This document shows positions 1 through 8,621 of a DNA stretch of 64,000 bases, piece by piece (position 1 is the first letter of the stretch; every line of letters starts with the position of its first letter). Made by a program: the position numbers and the translations under genes. Location: assembly GCF_002214185.1 (NCBI RefSeq), contig NZ_CP022161.1:4463767-4527766 (forward strand), read 5' to 3'. Source of the stretch: Streptomyces capitiformicae. GTDB lineage: Bacteria > Actinomycetota > Actinomycetes > Streptomycetales > Streptomycetaceae. The notes beneath the pieces were generated by a model. That model was not told the origin of the DNA. It worked only from the letters and a program-made list of their open reading frames with translations, and made no database searches.

Positions 1-29
1 TTCTCCCCGTAACACTGCCACGCCCTTTT

Positions 30-779
30 TCATTCCGAGACACCCGTTCCAACAAGCGAGACGATTTCGTCCCAGTAGCCGGGCATCGTCTCCCAGGGGT
101 CGATCCGGCCGCCGCGATCGGTGCGGTCGGTGAAGTAGATCGTGGCGGCGCCCTGCCAGCGGGCTATGCGCAGCGCCTCGTCGAGGTGACCGCGGGGGAC
201 GCTGTGGACAAGGTGGCAGAAGCGCTCGGGCGGATGGTCGGCGGTCCACTCGGCCGCCTGCGACCAGCGGTAGTCGCTCCAGGACCCGGAGAAGGTGACC
301 AACTGGTCGGCGGTCTCGGCATATCCGGGGTGCGGGTGGGTGCCGTGGCCGAGGACGATGTGGCCACCGCCGAGGAACGCGCGGAGTGTGGTGACCGTGC
401 GGCTGATCTCGACGAGCGTGGAGCGCTCGGTGGGACAGCGGTCCAGGAGATAGCCGTCGACCTGATACCAGTCGAGGTAGCGATGCGCGTCGGCGACGAT
501 CTCGCCGAAGGCTCGCGCCCCGTAGGTCACGTCCAGGTGGCCGAGGACCCGGACGCCCGCGTTGCGCAGCCGTCCCGAGGCCTCCAGACAGCGCGGGTCG
601 GGAAGGGTGCCGGGGCCGTCCGAGATATTGAGGACGACCCAGTGCAAGGGGGTGCCGGGGCGGGTGAGTTCGTCCCATTCCAGCGGAGCGACAAGGGGGT
701 GCGCATAGCCGGGTATGCCGAAGCCGGCGCTTAAGCCGGTGTTCGCGGTGCCCGGCGCGGCCGGGGTCAGATACGGCAC
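30..779 (-). CDS. Spherulation-specific family 4 (spherulin-4-like) protein
   Basis: The 249-residue protein fits the spherulin-4 family, whose fungal member Sph3 (GH135) cleaves N-acetylgalactosamine-containing polysaccharide. Barrel-like signatures are visible: the N-terminal GIPGYAHPLV, a strand ending LGHLDVTYG near residue 82, and WYQVDGYLLDRCP near residue 105 with the acidic residues usual at the active site. No signal peptide is seen, so it may act in the cytoplasm or be exported another way. Its start lies inside the 3' end of the epimerase gene (13-bp overlap), so it is probably the last visible gene of a translationally coupled operon with a glycosyltransferase. The family call is good; polysaccharide hydrolysis is inferred. 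Confidence 0.8.
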   Translation of the reverse strand: MPYLTPAAPGTANTGLSAGFGIPGYAHPLVAPLEWDELTRPGTPLHWVVLNISDGPGTLPDPRCLEASGRLRNAGVRVLGHLDVTYGARAFGEIVADAHRYLDWYQVDGYLLDRCPTERSTLVEISRTVTTLRAFLGGGHIVLGHGTHPHPGYAETADQLVTFSGSWSDYRWSQAAEWTADHPPERFCHLVHSVPRGHLDEALRIARWQGAATIYFTDRTDRGGRIDPWETMPGYWDEIVSLVGTGVSE

Positions 780-1726
780 GCCGCCTCCATCCAGATGTCG
801 GCGAGGGACTCCTCCAGGTTGATCCGAGGCCGCCAGCCGAGCCGGTCGCGGGCGGTGCGGACGTCGGCCTGCTGCCAGCTGCCGCAGCCGTCCGGGTAGG
901 GGTAGGCGACCGGGCCCGCATGGTCCGGTTCGGGGCGGGGATGACCGATGGTCGGCCTGAGGGTGCCGGGCGGGGCATCGAGTTCGTGCAGGGCGCCGCC
1001 GTATCCGGCCACGCGGGCGAGGACTGCCGCGGCGTCGCGGAGGCGCACAGCGCGGCCGGAGCCGATGTTGATCACGCCCTGGGCGGCGGAGAGCGAGGCG
1101 GCGTGGACGGCGCGGGCGACATCGCGTACATCGACGAAGTCGCGCTGGACGCCGAGGCCGCCGAGTTTGAGTTCGCCGTCGCCGGACTGCATGGCGCGGC
1201 GCATGGCCTCGGCGAGGCGGCCGAGCGGCGAGCCGGCGGGGGTGCCGGGCCCGGCGGGCGAGAAGACGCGCAGGACCACGGCGTCCAGGCCGGAGCCGAG
1301 GACGAGTTCGGTGGCGGCGAGTTTGCTCACGCCGTACGGGCCGCCGGGGCGAGGCACGGCGTCCTCGGCGGTGGACGACCCGGGCTGACTGGGGCCGTAC
1401 TCGGCGCCGCAGCCGATCTGCACCAGGCGCGCTCCGCAGCCGCTGCGGCGGAGGGCCTCGCAGACCGTGGCGACGGCGACGGTGTTGTGCCGGGTGAGTT
1501 CGCGGGCGCCGCCGCGGGTGGCTCCGGCGCAGTTGACGACGACTCCCGGGTGCACCGCGTCCAGGAAGCGGGTGAGCGCGCCGGGGCTGCCGGTGGCGAG
1601 GTCGAACCGTACGTCGGCGTCGTCGCCCCGGCCGAGCGCGGTGAGCTGCACGGCCGGGTCGGCGAGCAGGCGTTCGGCGACGAAGCGGCCGAGATATCCG
1701 TTGGCTCCGATCAGCAGGACCCTCAT
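767..1726 (-). CDS. NAD(P)-dependent sugar-nucleotide epimerase/dehydratase (extended SDR)
   Basis: This 319-residue protein is an extended short-chain dehydrogenase. The Rossmann glycine motif GANGYLG is at residues 8-14, a Ser/Thr-rich strand follows, and the catalytic YGVSK is near residue 133. In this family such enzymes epimerise or dehydrate nucleotide sugars such as UDP-GlcNAc or UDP-Glc. The ATG at 1726 overlaps the stop of a 15-codon reading frame (ATGA), and its 3' end overlaps the spherulin-4 gene. Sitting beside a GT4 transferase, it probably supplies an activated sugar, possibly UDP-GalNAc. The substrate cannot be read from the sequence. Confidence 0.85.
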   Translation of the reverse strand: MRVLLIGANGYLGRFVAERLLADPAVQLTALGRGDDADVRFDLATGSPGALTRFLDAVHPGVVVNCAGATRGGARELTRHNTVAVATVCEALRRSGCGARLVQIGCGAEYGPSQPGSSTAEDAVPRPGGPYGVSKLAATELVLGSGLDAVVLRVFSPAGPGTPAGSPLGRLAEAMRRAMQSGDGELKLGGLGVQRDFVDVRDVARAVHAASLSAAQGVINIGSGRAVRLRDAAAVLARVAGYGGALHELDAPPGTLRPTIGHPRPEPDHAGPVAYPYPDGCGSWQQADVRTARDRLGWRPRINLEESLADIWMEAACRI

Positions 1727-1770
1727 CGGGCGGCTCCCGGGGCGGGCTCTCCGGTTCGGGAGGTGATCAT
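1723..1770 (-). CDS. Putative 15-residue leader/coupling ORF ahead of the epimerase
   Basis: A short frame (MITSRTGEPAPGAAR) starts with ATG at 1770, preceded at good spacing by a strong AAGGAG. Its TGA overlaps the epimerase ATG as ATGA. The epimerase ATG itself has no comparable ribosome binding site, so ribosomes may reach it by termination-reinitiation. It could be a translational coupler or the remnant of a longer upstream gene. There is no direct evidence that the peptide has a function. Confidence 0.4.
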   Translation of the reverse strand: MITSRTGEPAPGAAR

Positions 1771-1852
1771 CTGGCGTTCTCCTTATGGGGTGGTGCCGTG
1801 AGTGATGAGGTGGGCCCGCGGTGTCGGCCCCGCGGGAAAGACCGAGGTGGGG

Positions 1853-3067
1853 TCAGATCTCCTCCGGGGCAAGGGCGTGGGCCGAGGCCCGGGTGAGTGT
1901 GCGGGTGGCGTGGACGAGCAGGACGAGCGCGGCGGTGCCGCACACCAGGGCCGGGACGGTGCCGGGCCCCCAGGCGCCGACGACGGTCTCGACGGGGACG
2001 GCGAGGAAGGAGCAGCCGGGCAGGCGGCTCGCGAAAACCGTGACCAGCGCGAACGCCTCGGTCAGGGACGCCGTGCAGAGGACGACGGCCGGGGCGTGCG
2101 CGGAGCCGTGCGCAGTGAGAAGGCGAGCGAGCAGAAGCAGTGCGCCGAGGGCGCCGGCCCCGGCGTACGCGGCGGGCTCGTCCAGGAGCGCGCCGCACAG
2201 GGCGAGCAGGGCGGCCAGGGCGCACAGGTAGAGGGCGAACACGCCGAGGATCAGGGGCTTCACGGAGTCGGCGAACTCGGCGAGACCCCGGCTGGCGGCG
2301 AGTTTGCGGCGGGCCCGTACCGAGAGGAGGTGGGCGCACCAGATCGCGGGGGCGCAGGCCAGGGCGAGGGCAAGGACGGGTGCGGCAGCGAGGGGCCAGC
2401 GGCCGTGGGGGCCGCCGTCGAGAGCGGCGGCGAGCAGGCCGTCACCGAGGAGGGCGTACGCGATCAGCCAGCAGGTCCACGCGCGCGTGCGGCTCGTCGT
2501 GCCGGACGGGGCACGCAGGGGCCCTCGCCCGAGGGCCACGCGCAGGCCGAGCGTCACCGCGAGGGCGCCCACTGCGGCAGCGGCGGCCACGACGCGCGGT
2601 TGGCCTTCGACGAGCCGCACCCCCGCCACGGCGGCCGCGCACAGGGCACCCGGCAGCAGGGCGAGCACGGCCCAGCCCCGGCCGACGCCGGGCGCACCGG
2701 GCACCGGTTCGCGCTCGGGGGGCGTCTCCCCGTCGCGGGGCACGCGCGCGTAGATCTCCTCGGCGAGCGAGAACACGTCCCGGTGCCGGAAGCGGGCAGC
2801 GGTACGGTCGGTGACACCGTGCGCCTCCAGCCCGGCGGCGATCTCCAACGGATCGACTGCCCGCACACACAGCTCCCGGTGCCGATGCATCAGAGCCTTC
2901 ACCGGGTCAACGGCCCCACGGCGGGTGACGGGTTTGGAGGTGGCCGCGGTGAGGCTTTCGCCGCCGGACGCGGGCCCTGCGCCGGAACCGGAAGAAGCCT
3001 CCGCAGCAGGCGCGCCCTCCCCCTCGGCTCCCGTATCGCCCAGTCCGTCCAGCTTCAGCTCGCTCAT
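1853..3067 (-). CDS. Polytopic membrane protein of unknown function in exopolysaccharide-like operon
   Basis: The 404-residue protein has a soluble N-terminus of about 150 residues, Pro/Ala/Ser-rich at first and then with a conserved-looking stretch around TAARFRHRDVFSLAEEIYARV. About seven or eight hydrophobic helices follow, and the C-terminus is short and cytosolic. The ATG at 3067 overlaps the stop of the glycosyltransferase gene (ATGA), so the two are co-translated. Its position suggests a membrane partner of the transferase, as PelD, PelE or PelG are for PelF in Pel systems. I cannot match it to any of those families. Confidence 0.75.
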   Translation of the reverse strand: MSELKLDGLGDTGAEGEGAPAAEASSGSGAGPASGGESLTAATSKPVTRRGAVDPVKALMHRHRELCVRAVDPLEIAAGLEAHGVTDRTAARFRHRDVFSLAEEIYARVPRDGETPPEREPVPGAPGVGRGWAVLALLPGALCAAAVAGVRLVEGQPRVVAAAAAVGALAVTLGLRVALGRGPLRAPSGTTSRTRAWTCWLIAYALLGDGLLAAALDGGPHGRWPLAAAPVLALALACAPAIWCAHLLSVRARRKLAASRGLAEFADSVKPLILGVFALYLCALAALLALCGALLDEPAAYAGAGALGALLLLARLLTAHGSAHAPAVVLCTASLTEAFALVTVFASRLPGCSFLAVPVETVVGAWGPGTVPALVCGTAALVLLVHATRTLTRASAHALAPEEI

Positions 3068-4878
3068 CGCGCCCCCTCCCCCGCGGGCACCGGCTCCCCT
3101 GTGGCCGTCACCGGGGGGACCGGAGGCACCCCCGTGGCGCGGGCCGGTGTCGTGGCCCGTACGGGCGCGCCGAGGGCCCAGCGGGGGCGGCCGGCGACGA
3201 CTCCGCCGAGGCCCGCGACGCCGGCCACCCCGGCGACGCCGAGGCTCCCCGCCACCAGCCGGGACTCGGTCCAGCGGCCGGGGACGCGGGACTCGGCGGG
3301 CGCTCCGAAGGGCAGGGGTTCGCCGGTGTCGTCCAGGACGAGCTTGCGCACCGGGGCGTGGGAGACGACCTCGAGGTAGATGCCACGAAACGCCGCGACG
3401 TTCTGCTCGACGGTGAAGAGCTCCAGGGCGCGGGCGCGAGCGGCGGCACCGAGGCGCGCACGGCGCTCGGGTTCACGGAGAAGTGCCACGCACGCCTCGG
3501 CGAGCGCCCGCGGATTACGCGGCGGGACGACGAGGCCCGTACCGCCGATGACCTCCACGACCGCGCCCACATCCGTGGAGACCGTGGGCCGGCCGCAGAA
3601 CATCGCCTCGACCAGGCTGATCGGGAAGCCCTCGACGACGCTGGACAGCACGACCACGGCACCCGCCGCGTACGCCTCCGCCAGGTCGGGGACGGACGGG
3701 TCACCGATCTCCTCGAAGGAGACGGGGTCGTCGCCGACGGCGTGCCCGCCGTCGGCCTCGTCGGGGAAGAGCTGTGCGGCCAGGGCTTTGCAGTGACCGA
3801 GATAGGCGGCTCCCTCGCTGCCCGCCGCGGCCCCGACGATCCTGAGCCGTGCCTTGGGCTCCGCCCTGCGGATCTCGGCGAAGGCGTGCAGCAGGGAGAC
3901 CAGGTCCTTGGCGGGTTCGATCCGGCCGACCCACATCAGCGTGTGCGGATCCGAGCGTTCCGGCGATTCGCCCACCTCCGCGAAGCGGGACGCGTCCATG
4001 CCGGGATAGACCGTACGGATCTTGGTGCGATCGGCACCGCAGCGTTCCTGCCAGCGGCGGGCATGGATGTTGCCGGGGGTGAGGCAGGCGGCCTGCCGGT
4101 AGACCTCGACGGTCAGCTGTCTGTGGAAGGCCGCGAGCAGGGCGCGCACCGGCGCGTCCCCACAGGCCCCGAGATAGTGCGCCCGAAGCGGCACGCCGTA
4201 CTCGGTGACCAGCAGCGGCACCTCGTGGAAGTGCCGGGCCAGCAGCCCGGGCAGTGCCGCCGAGCCGCCCGCCGCCGCGTGGCACAGGTCGACCGAGCCG
4301 AGCCCGTCGTCCTCGTACCAGTCGAGCGAGAGGGGGCGCAGGGCGCGTTCGAGGTGTGCGGCGATGGTCAGCAGATCCGGTACGCGAGCCTCGCGCGCCG
4401 CCCGCAGCGCGCCCGGCGCGCGACAGGCGCGTTCCAGTGCGCGTACGGCGACTTCGGAGCGTAGGGCGCTGGCGAGTCCGCCCTCGTCACGGGCCAGTTC
4501 GGCGAGCGCGTACAGCGCGTTGCCGAAACGGTCCGCCTCGGCTTCGGAGCCATCCCCGGCGGCTTCCCCTGCCAGCCCGCCCGACCTCGCGGCGCACACC
4601 GCCGCCGCCAGTTCGCCGTACGCCTCCGCGAAGCGCCGCCGCGCCCGGCGACCGTGGGCGACCCCGCCGTCCTCGGCCGTCCACAGCGGCGCGGTACGGA
4701 CCCGGCGGACATGCGGCGGCAGCGGGATCCAGCCCTCGTCCTCCTGCCGCTCGCTCCGGCTGAGCGCGTAGACGTCGAACTCGTGTCGCTCCAGCCCACG
4801 CACGAGTCGGTCGCACCAGAGCCTGGCGTCACCACTCACATACGGATAGCCACCCTCCGTAAGCAGTCCGATGCGCAC
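3064..4878 (-). CDS. GT4-family glycosyltransferase with DUF3492-type N-terminus (PelF-like)
   Basis: I chose the GTG at 4878 because the protein then begins VRIGLLTEGGYPYVSGD, the usual start of DUF3492/PelF-type transferases, with a GGGGG-type ribosome site upstream. The frame is open up to 4983. The protein has 604 residues. The DUF3492 region covers roughly residues 1-240. A GT-B C-terminal half follows with VYPGMDASRF, LMWVGRIEPAKDL and the nucleotide-sugar motif EGFPISLVEAMFCGRP. A C-terminal Ala/Gly/Pro-rich tail of about 90 residues looks disordered. PelF polymerises amino sugar from UDP-GalNAc/GlcNAc; that substrate is inferred here. It heads the operon running to position 30. Confidence 0.85.
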   Translation of the reverse strand: MRIGLLTEGGYPYVSGDARLWCDRLVRGLERHEFDVYALSRSERQEDEGWIPLPPHVRRVRTAPLWTAEDGGVAHGRRARRRFAEAYGELAAAVCAARSGGLAGEAAGDGSEAEADRFGNALYALAELARDEGGLASALRSEVAVRALERACRAPGALRAAREARVPDLLTIAAHLERALRPLSLDWYEDDGLGSVDLCHAAAGGSAALPGLLARHFHEVPLLVTEYGVPLRAHYLGACGDAPVRALLAAFHRQLTVEVYRQAACLTPGNIHARRWQERCGADRTKIRTVYPGMDASRFAEVGESPERSDPHTLMWVGRIEPAKDLVSLLHAFAEIRRAEPKARLRIVGAAAGSEGAAYLGHCKALAAQLFPDEADGGHAVGDDPVSFEEIGDPSVPDLAEAYAAGAVVVLSSVVEGFPISLVEAMFCGRPTVSTDVGAVVEVIGGTGLVVPPRNPRALAEACVALLREPERRARLGAAARARALELFTVEQNVAAFRGIYLEVVSHAPVRKLVLDDTGEPLPFGAPAESRVPGRWTESRLVAGSLGVAGVAGVAGLGGVVAGRPRWALGAPVRATTPARATGVPPVPPVTATGEPVPAGEGAR

Positions 4879-5067
4879 GCGTGCACCCCCGATCTCCCGT
4901 TTGGGGAGCCGCCGTTCACCCGGCGGCTCGCAGCGGGACGAACGTATGCGGACAAGGCGGTGGCGCGACGGACGGTTGTCCATCGCGCCACCAAAAGGGG
5001 TGAACGGGCGTAACTTTCGCTAGCGGAACGCGTTCTGTCGCGCTACGGAATCAAGCGATCACATCAC

Positions 5068-6846
5068 TCAACTCCCGGGATACGGCCAGGGATTGGCCTT
5101 GCAGGTGATCCCGCCATAGGTGAGGAACTTGCTCTGCTGCTGCATGACGGGAGCCAGTTCGCCGTCCTTGTCGCAGGTCTCATGCTCGTAGCCGAGGCGA
5201 TGACCGATCTCGTGATTGATCAGCATCTGCCGGTAGGCATGGATCTGATCGCCGTACGTCTCCGCGCCCTGCGCCCAGCGATACGCGTTGATCATCACGC
5301 GCTCGGTGGCGGACGAGTTGCAGGACACGTTGTCCACGGTCGTGTCGAGTCCCGACTTGGCACACCAGACGGCGGTGGTGCCCGGACTGGCCAGCGTGAT
5401 CACGAAGTCGGGCTGGCCCGAGGAGATCCGCTCGAACGTACGGCCACCGCCGTGCGCCCAACTCCGCTCGTCGTTCAGGGTCTTCTGCACGGCCTCGGCG
5501 AACAGCGCCGCGTCGAGCCCGAGCCCCTCCTCGACGTCGACGCGGTAGCGGTACTTCTGCCCCGTACCCGGCGCCTTGTCGAAGCCCATGACGGCCTGGA
5601 ACTTCCCGCTTCCCTCCAGGTCCGCGGCGAGCGTGTACTTCTTGCCCATCTTCGCGTCGTACGACAGCGGTGCCGCGCTCGCTCTGGGCGCGCTGGACGG
5701 CGTGGGCCGGTGGTCACTGCGCGAGGTGTCGCGCACGTCACGGTCACCGGCGCCGGCGGCCTGCGACTGTGTGGCGGTGCCGTTCTGCCCGCCCACGAAC
5801 TGTCCGCCCACGATGACGGCCAGCACGGTGGTGACCGCGGCGGCCGCGATCCCGGTGAACGCCTTGCCCTTGCCGCCCTTGGCCGTCTCCTTGCCCTCGG
5901 AAGGGCCCTCAGAAGGGCCCTCGGGCGGAGCCTTCTCCTGGAGAGCCGTCTCGGCCTGTACATCGGTGTCGGCACCCGAGGTGACGCGGTGGGCCGTGCC
6001 GGACACGAGGACGCCGTCGACCTCGTCGACCTCGTCGAAGGCGTCCAGGTAGGCCTGCCGGGGGCCACCGGCGGGCGAGGCCTCCCGCCGCTGCCGGGGG
6101 ATGGGAACGCGCGGGCCGCGACGCCCGCCGGGCGCGCCGTTCGGGGCGCTCGGCGAGGGGCCGGAGGGCGCACCGTACGGGGCCCCCGAAGGAGCCCCGT
6201 GCGTCACACCCTGCCCGGCGCCGGCCGTCCGCCCGTCGCCGCCCAACCGCCCCCAGCCGCCGCCCCCTTCACGCTGCTCGGGGTGACCACCACGGCTCTC
6301 GGGGAACCCCCGGGCGGGTGTGCCGTCGGGAAGACGGGGGAAGCCGTGCGCGGGCGTGCCGTCGGGGAAACGGGGCACCCCATGAGCCGGCGTGCCGTCA
6401 GGAAATCGCGGCATCCCATGAGCCGGCGTCCCCTCAGCAAAACGCGGGCCTCCCTGTGCGGGCGCGCCGCCGTTGAAGCGCGGCATCCCCTGCCCGGGAG
6501 TCCCGTCGTACATGCGGGGCACCCCCCGCGCAGGCGTGCCGTCCGGCGGTCGGGGCGCCCCGTGACGCGGAGCACCGCCGAGCCCGCCGGTCGCGCCCTG
6601 AGACGGAGGACCCATGGCACCCCGAGGCCCCGGCCCGCCGACCCCCGGAGCCGGTGGCCCCGTCGCGCCCCGCGGCATCGGTCCACCCGTACCCGGGGTC
6701 GCGGAATCGGCCGGCGTCCCAGGTCCGCCCGGTGGTCGCGGCGCCGCCGTCCGGCGGTTGTCCGGCCCGGCGGTTGTCGCCCCGGCCGCCCTTATGTCGC
6801 TTGTTTCGCCTTTCGGCGCCCGCCCCTTGCGGCTGTGCCGTCCCAC
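5068..6846 (-). CDS. DUF3152 family membrane-anchored zincin-like protein with 12-residue repeats
   Basis: The 592-residue protein starts at GTG 6846, eight bases after the hydrolase stop. Residues 1-240 are Gly/Pro-rich and include seven tandem 12-residue repeats (103-186). One hydrophobic helix around AAAAVTTVLAVIVGGQFVGG would anchor it with a type II topology. The extracytoplasmic DUF3152 domain carries a complete metzincin-style signature, HEIGHRLGYEH (HExxHxxGxxH), plus cysteines near the C-terminus. The family is usually annotated only as a domain of unknown function. The motif implies a zinc peptidase at the cell surface, which is inference. It is likely cotranscribed with the alpha/beta hydrolase. 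Confidence 0.85.
   Translation of the reverse strand: MGRHSRKGRAPKGETSDIRAAGATTAGPDNRRTAAPRPPGGPGTPADSATPGTGGPMPRGATGPPAPGVGGPGPRGAMGPPSQGATGGLGGAPRHGAPRPPDGTPARGVPRMYDGTPGQGMPRFNGGAPAQGGPRFAEGTPAHGMPRFPDGTPAHGVPRFPDGTPAHGFPRLPDGTPARGFPESRGGHPEQREGGGGWGRLGGDGRTAGAGQGVTHGAPSGAPYGAPSGPSPSAPNGAPGGRRGPRVPIPRQRREASPAGGPRQAYLDAFDEVDEVDGVLVSGTAHRVTSGADTDVQAETALQEKAPPEGPSEGPSEGKETAKGGKGKAFTGIAAAAVTTVLAVIVGGQFVGGQNGTATQSQAAGAGDRDVRDTSRSDHRPTPSSAPRASAAPLSYDAKMGKKYTLAADLEGSGKFQAVMGFDKAPGTGQKYRYRVDVEEGLGLDAALFAEAVQKTLNDERSWAHGGGRTFERISSGQPDFVITLASPGTTAVWCAKSGLDTTVDNVSCNSSATERVMINAYRWAQGAETYGDQIHAYRQMLINHEIGHRLGYEHETCDKDGELAPVMQQQSKFLTYGGITCKANPWPYPGS
6289..6540 (-). repeat. Seven tandem 36-bp units coding a 12-residue Pro/Gly repeat
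   Basis: Inside the DUF3152 gene, residues 103-186 are seven in-register copies of a unit close to GTPAHGMPRFPD. The middle three copies are nearly identical, pointing to recent expansion. The region is probably an extended cytosolic linker before the membrane helix. Copy number may vary between strains. Confidence 0.85.
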
Positions 6847-6854
6847 GCCGCGCC

Positions 6855-7970
6855 TCAGCTCCCCACACCGGGGGGAGAGCCCATGACGGACCCTCCCGCG
6901 GCGAAATCGTCACCGCCGGCCGAGCCGCTTCCGTCCACCGAGCCACGCTCACGGACCGCCACTCGGCCCGCGCCGACCACGCTCTCCGCGTGCTCCACGT
7001 TGTTCGCACCGTTCGACTTCCCCGCGTCGGCGAGCAGTTCGCGGAACACGCCGGCGACCGCCTCCGGGTACTCCATCATCGCCACATGCCCCGCCTCGGG
7101 CAGCGTGACCAGTCGGGAGTCACGGAAGGTGCGGGCGGCACGCTGGGCCATGCGGTAGGAGACGAGCTGGTCGCGGCGGCCGTAGATGAGGAGGGTCGGC
7201 GCGAGGACGCGCTCGGCCTGGCGCCAGAGCGAGTGCTGCCCGCCCAGGGTGTACGCGTCCACGAGGCCACGGGCGGACCGCGTCAGCGCGTCCCAGAAAT
7301 ACGGAAGCTGGAGCCGTCGCTCCATCTCCTCGACCGCGTTGCGGAAGGCTTCCTCCGTGACGCGCGCGGGGTCGCCGTAGCAGAGCGCCATCACCCCTCG
7401 TACGCGCTGCTCGGCGGACCAGCCCCGGGAGAAGCGAGTGAAGAGGCCCGCCACACCCGGCAGGGCCAGCAGCCCGGTGGGCACGGCGGTCCGCTGCACG
7501 CGGAGCTCCGGCAGGGCGGGCGACACCAGGGTCAGCGTCCGGACGAGATCGGGCCGCAGGGCCGCGACGCGGGTCGTGACCGCGCCGCCGAGGGAGTTGC
7601 CGAAGAGGTGCACGGGGCCGCGTTCGGCCGCTTCGAGATAACGGATGACCGCGCGCGCGTGTGCCGTGATCGAGTAGTTCCCGTCGTCCGGCGGCGGCGA
7701 GTCGCCGAAGCCGGGCAGGTCGACCGCCTCACCGGCCACGAACTCGTCGAGCAGCGGCATCAGCGACGACCAGTTCTGCGAGGAACCGCCCAGGCCGTGC
7801 ACGAACAGGGCGGGCGGCAGATCCTCGCGCGCCGGCGGTCTGGTCCGCACCGTCAGCGTGATCCCCGGCAACCGGACCGACCGCAGCCGCTCGCCGGGCG
7901 CCACACGCACGGCACTCGCCTTCGGTGACGCGGTGGCGGTCAGCACGGACGGCAACTCGGTCGAAGACAT
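6855..7970 (-). CDS. Alpha/beta-fold hydrolase
   Basis: The 371-residue protein has alpha/beta hydrolase hallmarks: the oxyanion segment LFVHGLGGSSQNW near residue 55, the nucleophile elbow GNSLGG near residue 123, an acid segment LIYGRRDQLV, and a histidine in PEAGHVAMMEYPE. The last 80 residues or so are low-complexity Gly/Ala/Ser. The substrate is unknown; such proteins range from lipases to haloperoxidase-like enzymes. It starts at ATG 7970 and is followed after 8 bases by the DUF3152 gene, so the two likely share a transcript. Confidence 0.85.
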   Translation of the reverse strand: MSSTELPSVLTATASPKASAVRVAPGERLRSVRLPGITLTVRTRPPAREDLPPALFVHGLGGSSQNWSSLMPLLDEFVAGEAVDLPGFGDSPPPDDGNYSITAHARAVIRYLEAAERGPVHLFGNSLGGAVTTRVAALRPDLVRTLTLVSPALPELRVQRTAVPTGLLALPGVAGLFTRFSRGWSAEQRVRGVMALCYGDPARVTEEAFRNAVEEMERRLQLPYFWDALTRSARGLVDAYTLGGQHSLWRQAERVLAPTLLIYGRRDQLVSYRMAQRAARTFRDSRLVTLPEAGHVAMMEYPEAVAGVFRELLADAGKSNGANNVEHAESVVGAGRVAVRERGSVDGSGSAGGDDFAAGGSVMGSPPGVGS

Positions 7971-8065
7971 GCGGCAATGTTACGAGACGATCACGCAGTG
8001 GTTCATGTGTTCGCCGTCACAGGTCGCGTCACAAATCAGCCACGCCTCTATGGGTACCGCGGCAC

Positions 8066-8105
8066 GGAAGCGGTCACCACAGTCGAGGAAGCGGTCACCA
8101 CAGTC
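8066..8105. repeat. 19-bp perfect direct repeat in a divergent promoter region
   Basis: GGAAGCGGTCACCACAGTC occurs twice with a 2-bp spacer (8066-8084 and 8087-8105), a 21-bp period of two helical turns. It lies between the divergent hydrolase and the 74-residue acidic-protein gene. The helical phasing fits a repressor or activator site, but it could be a simple duplication. Confidence 0.6.
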
Positions 8106-8175
8106 ACCGCCGGACCGCATAGCGCCACGATCGACTGTCTCCTAGGCTCGTAGGTACCAGGAAGGGGAAACCACG

Positions 8176-8400
8176 ATGGCCGTTGACCCGACCGATCCCG
8201 GGACTTTCACCGAGACCGAGGATGATTCCGTGGAACTCGACGACGTCGAGGCTTCCGAGGCCGATGCCGCCGAGCAGCACAAGAACGTCACCCCGGAGCA
8301 GGACGACCCACTGACCGAAGTGGACCGCGACGCCGCCAACGAGGCCGATCTCGTGGAACAGTCCCGAGTGGTCTCCCTCGACGAGGACGACTACCGGTGA
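8176..8400 (+). CDS. Small highly acidic protein, unknown function
   Basis: The 74-residue product is dominated by Asp and Glu, with no cysteine, no membrane segment and no recognisable domain; it ends EQSRVVSLDEDDYR. The start at ATG 8176 is supported by AAGGGG nine bases upstream. It reads like an intrinsically disordered protein, and similar small acidic proteins occur across Streptomyces. It is probably monocistronic, since the next gene has its own 220-bp leader. Confidence 0.7.
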   Translation: MAVDPTDPGTFTETEDDSVELDDVEASEADAAEQHKNVTPEQDDPLTEVDRDAANEADLVEQSRVVSLDEDDYR

Positions 8401-8621
8401 CGTGCCCTACCAGGGACGACCGCCAGTAACGTTGAAAATTGGCGATCGGTGACCGGAATGGGCGTCCTTCTGCCCGGCCTGCCCCTGTTCGGTGTGATCC
8501 GAGGCACTGTCCCCGCTGTCCGGTCCGTGAAATTCTGCGCTCGCACCGCGCACACCAGGGTTACCGAAAAGTACGATGGCGGCGCGGCGCACACCGCAAG
8601 TGGACGATTTTGGGAGGCGGC

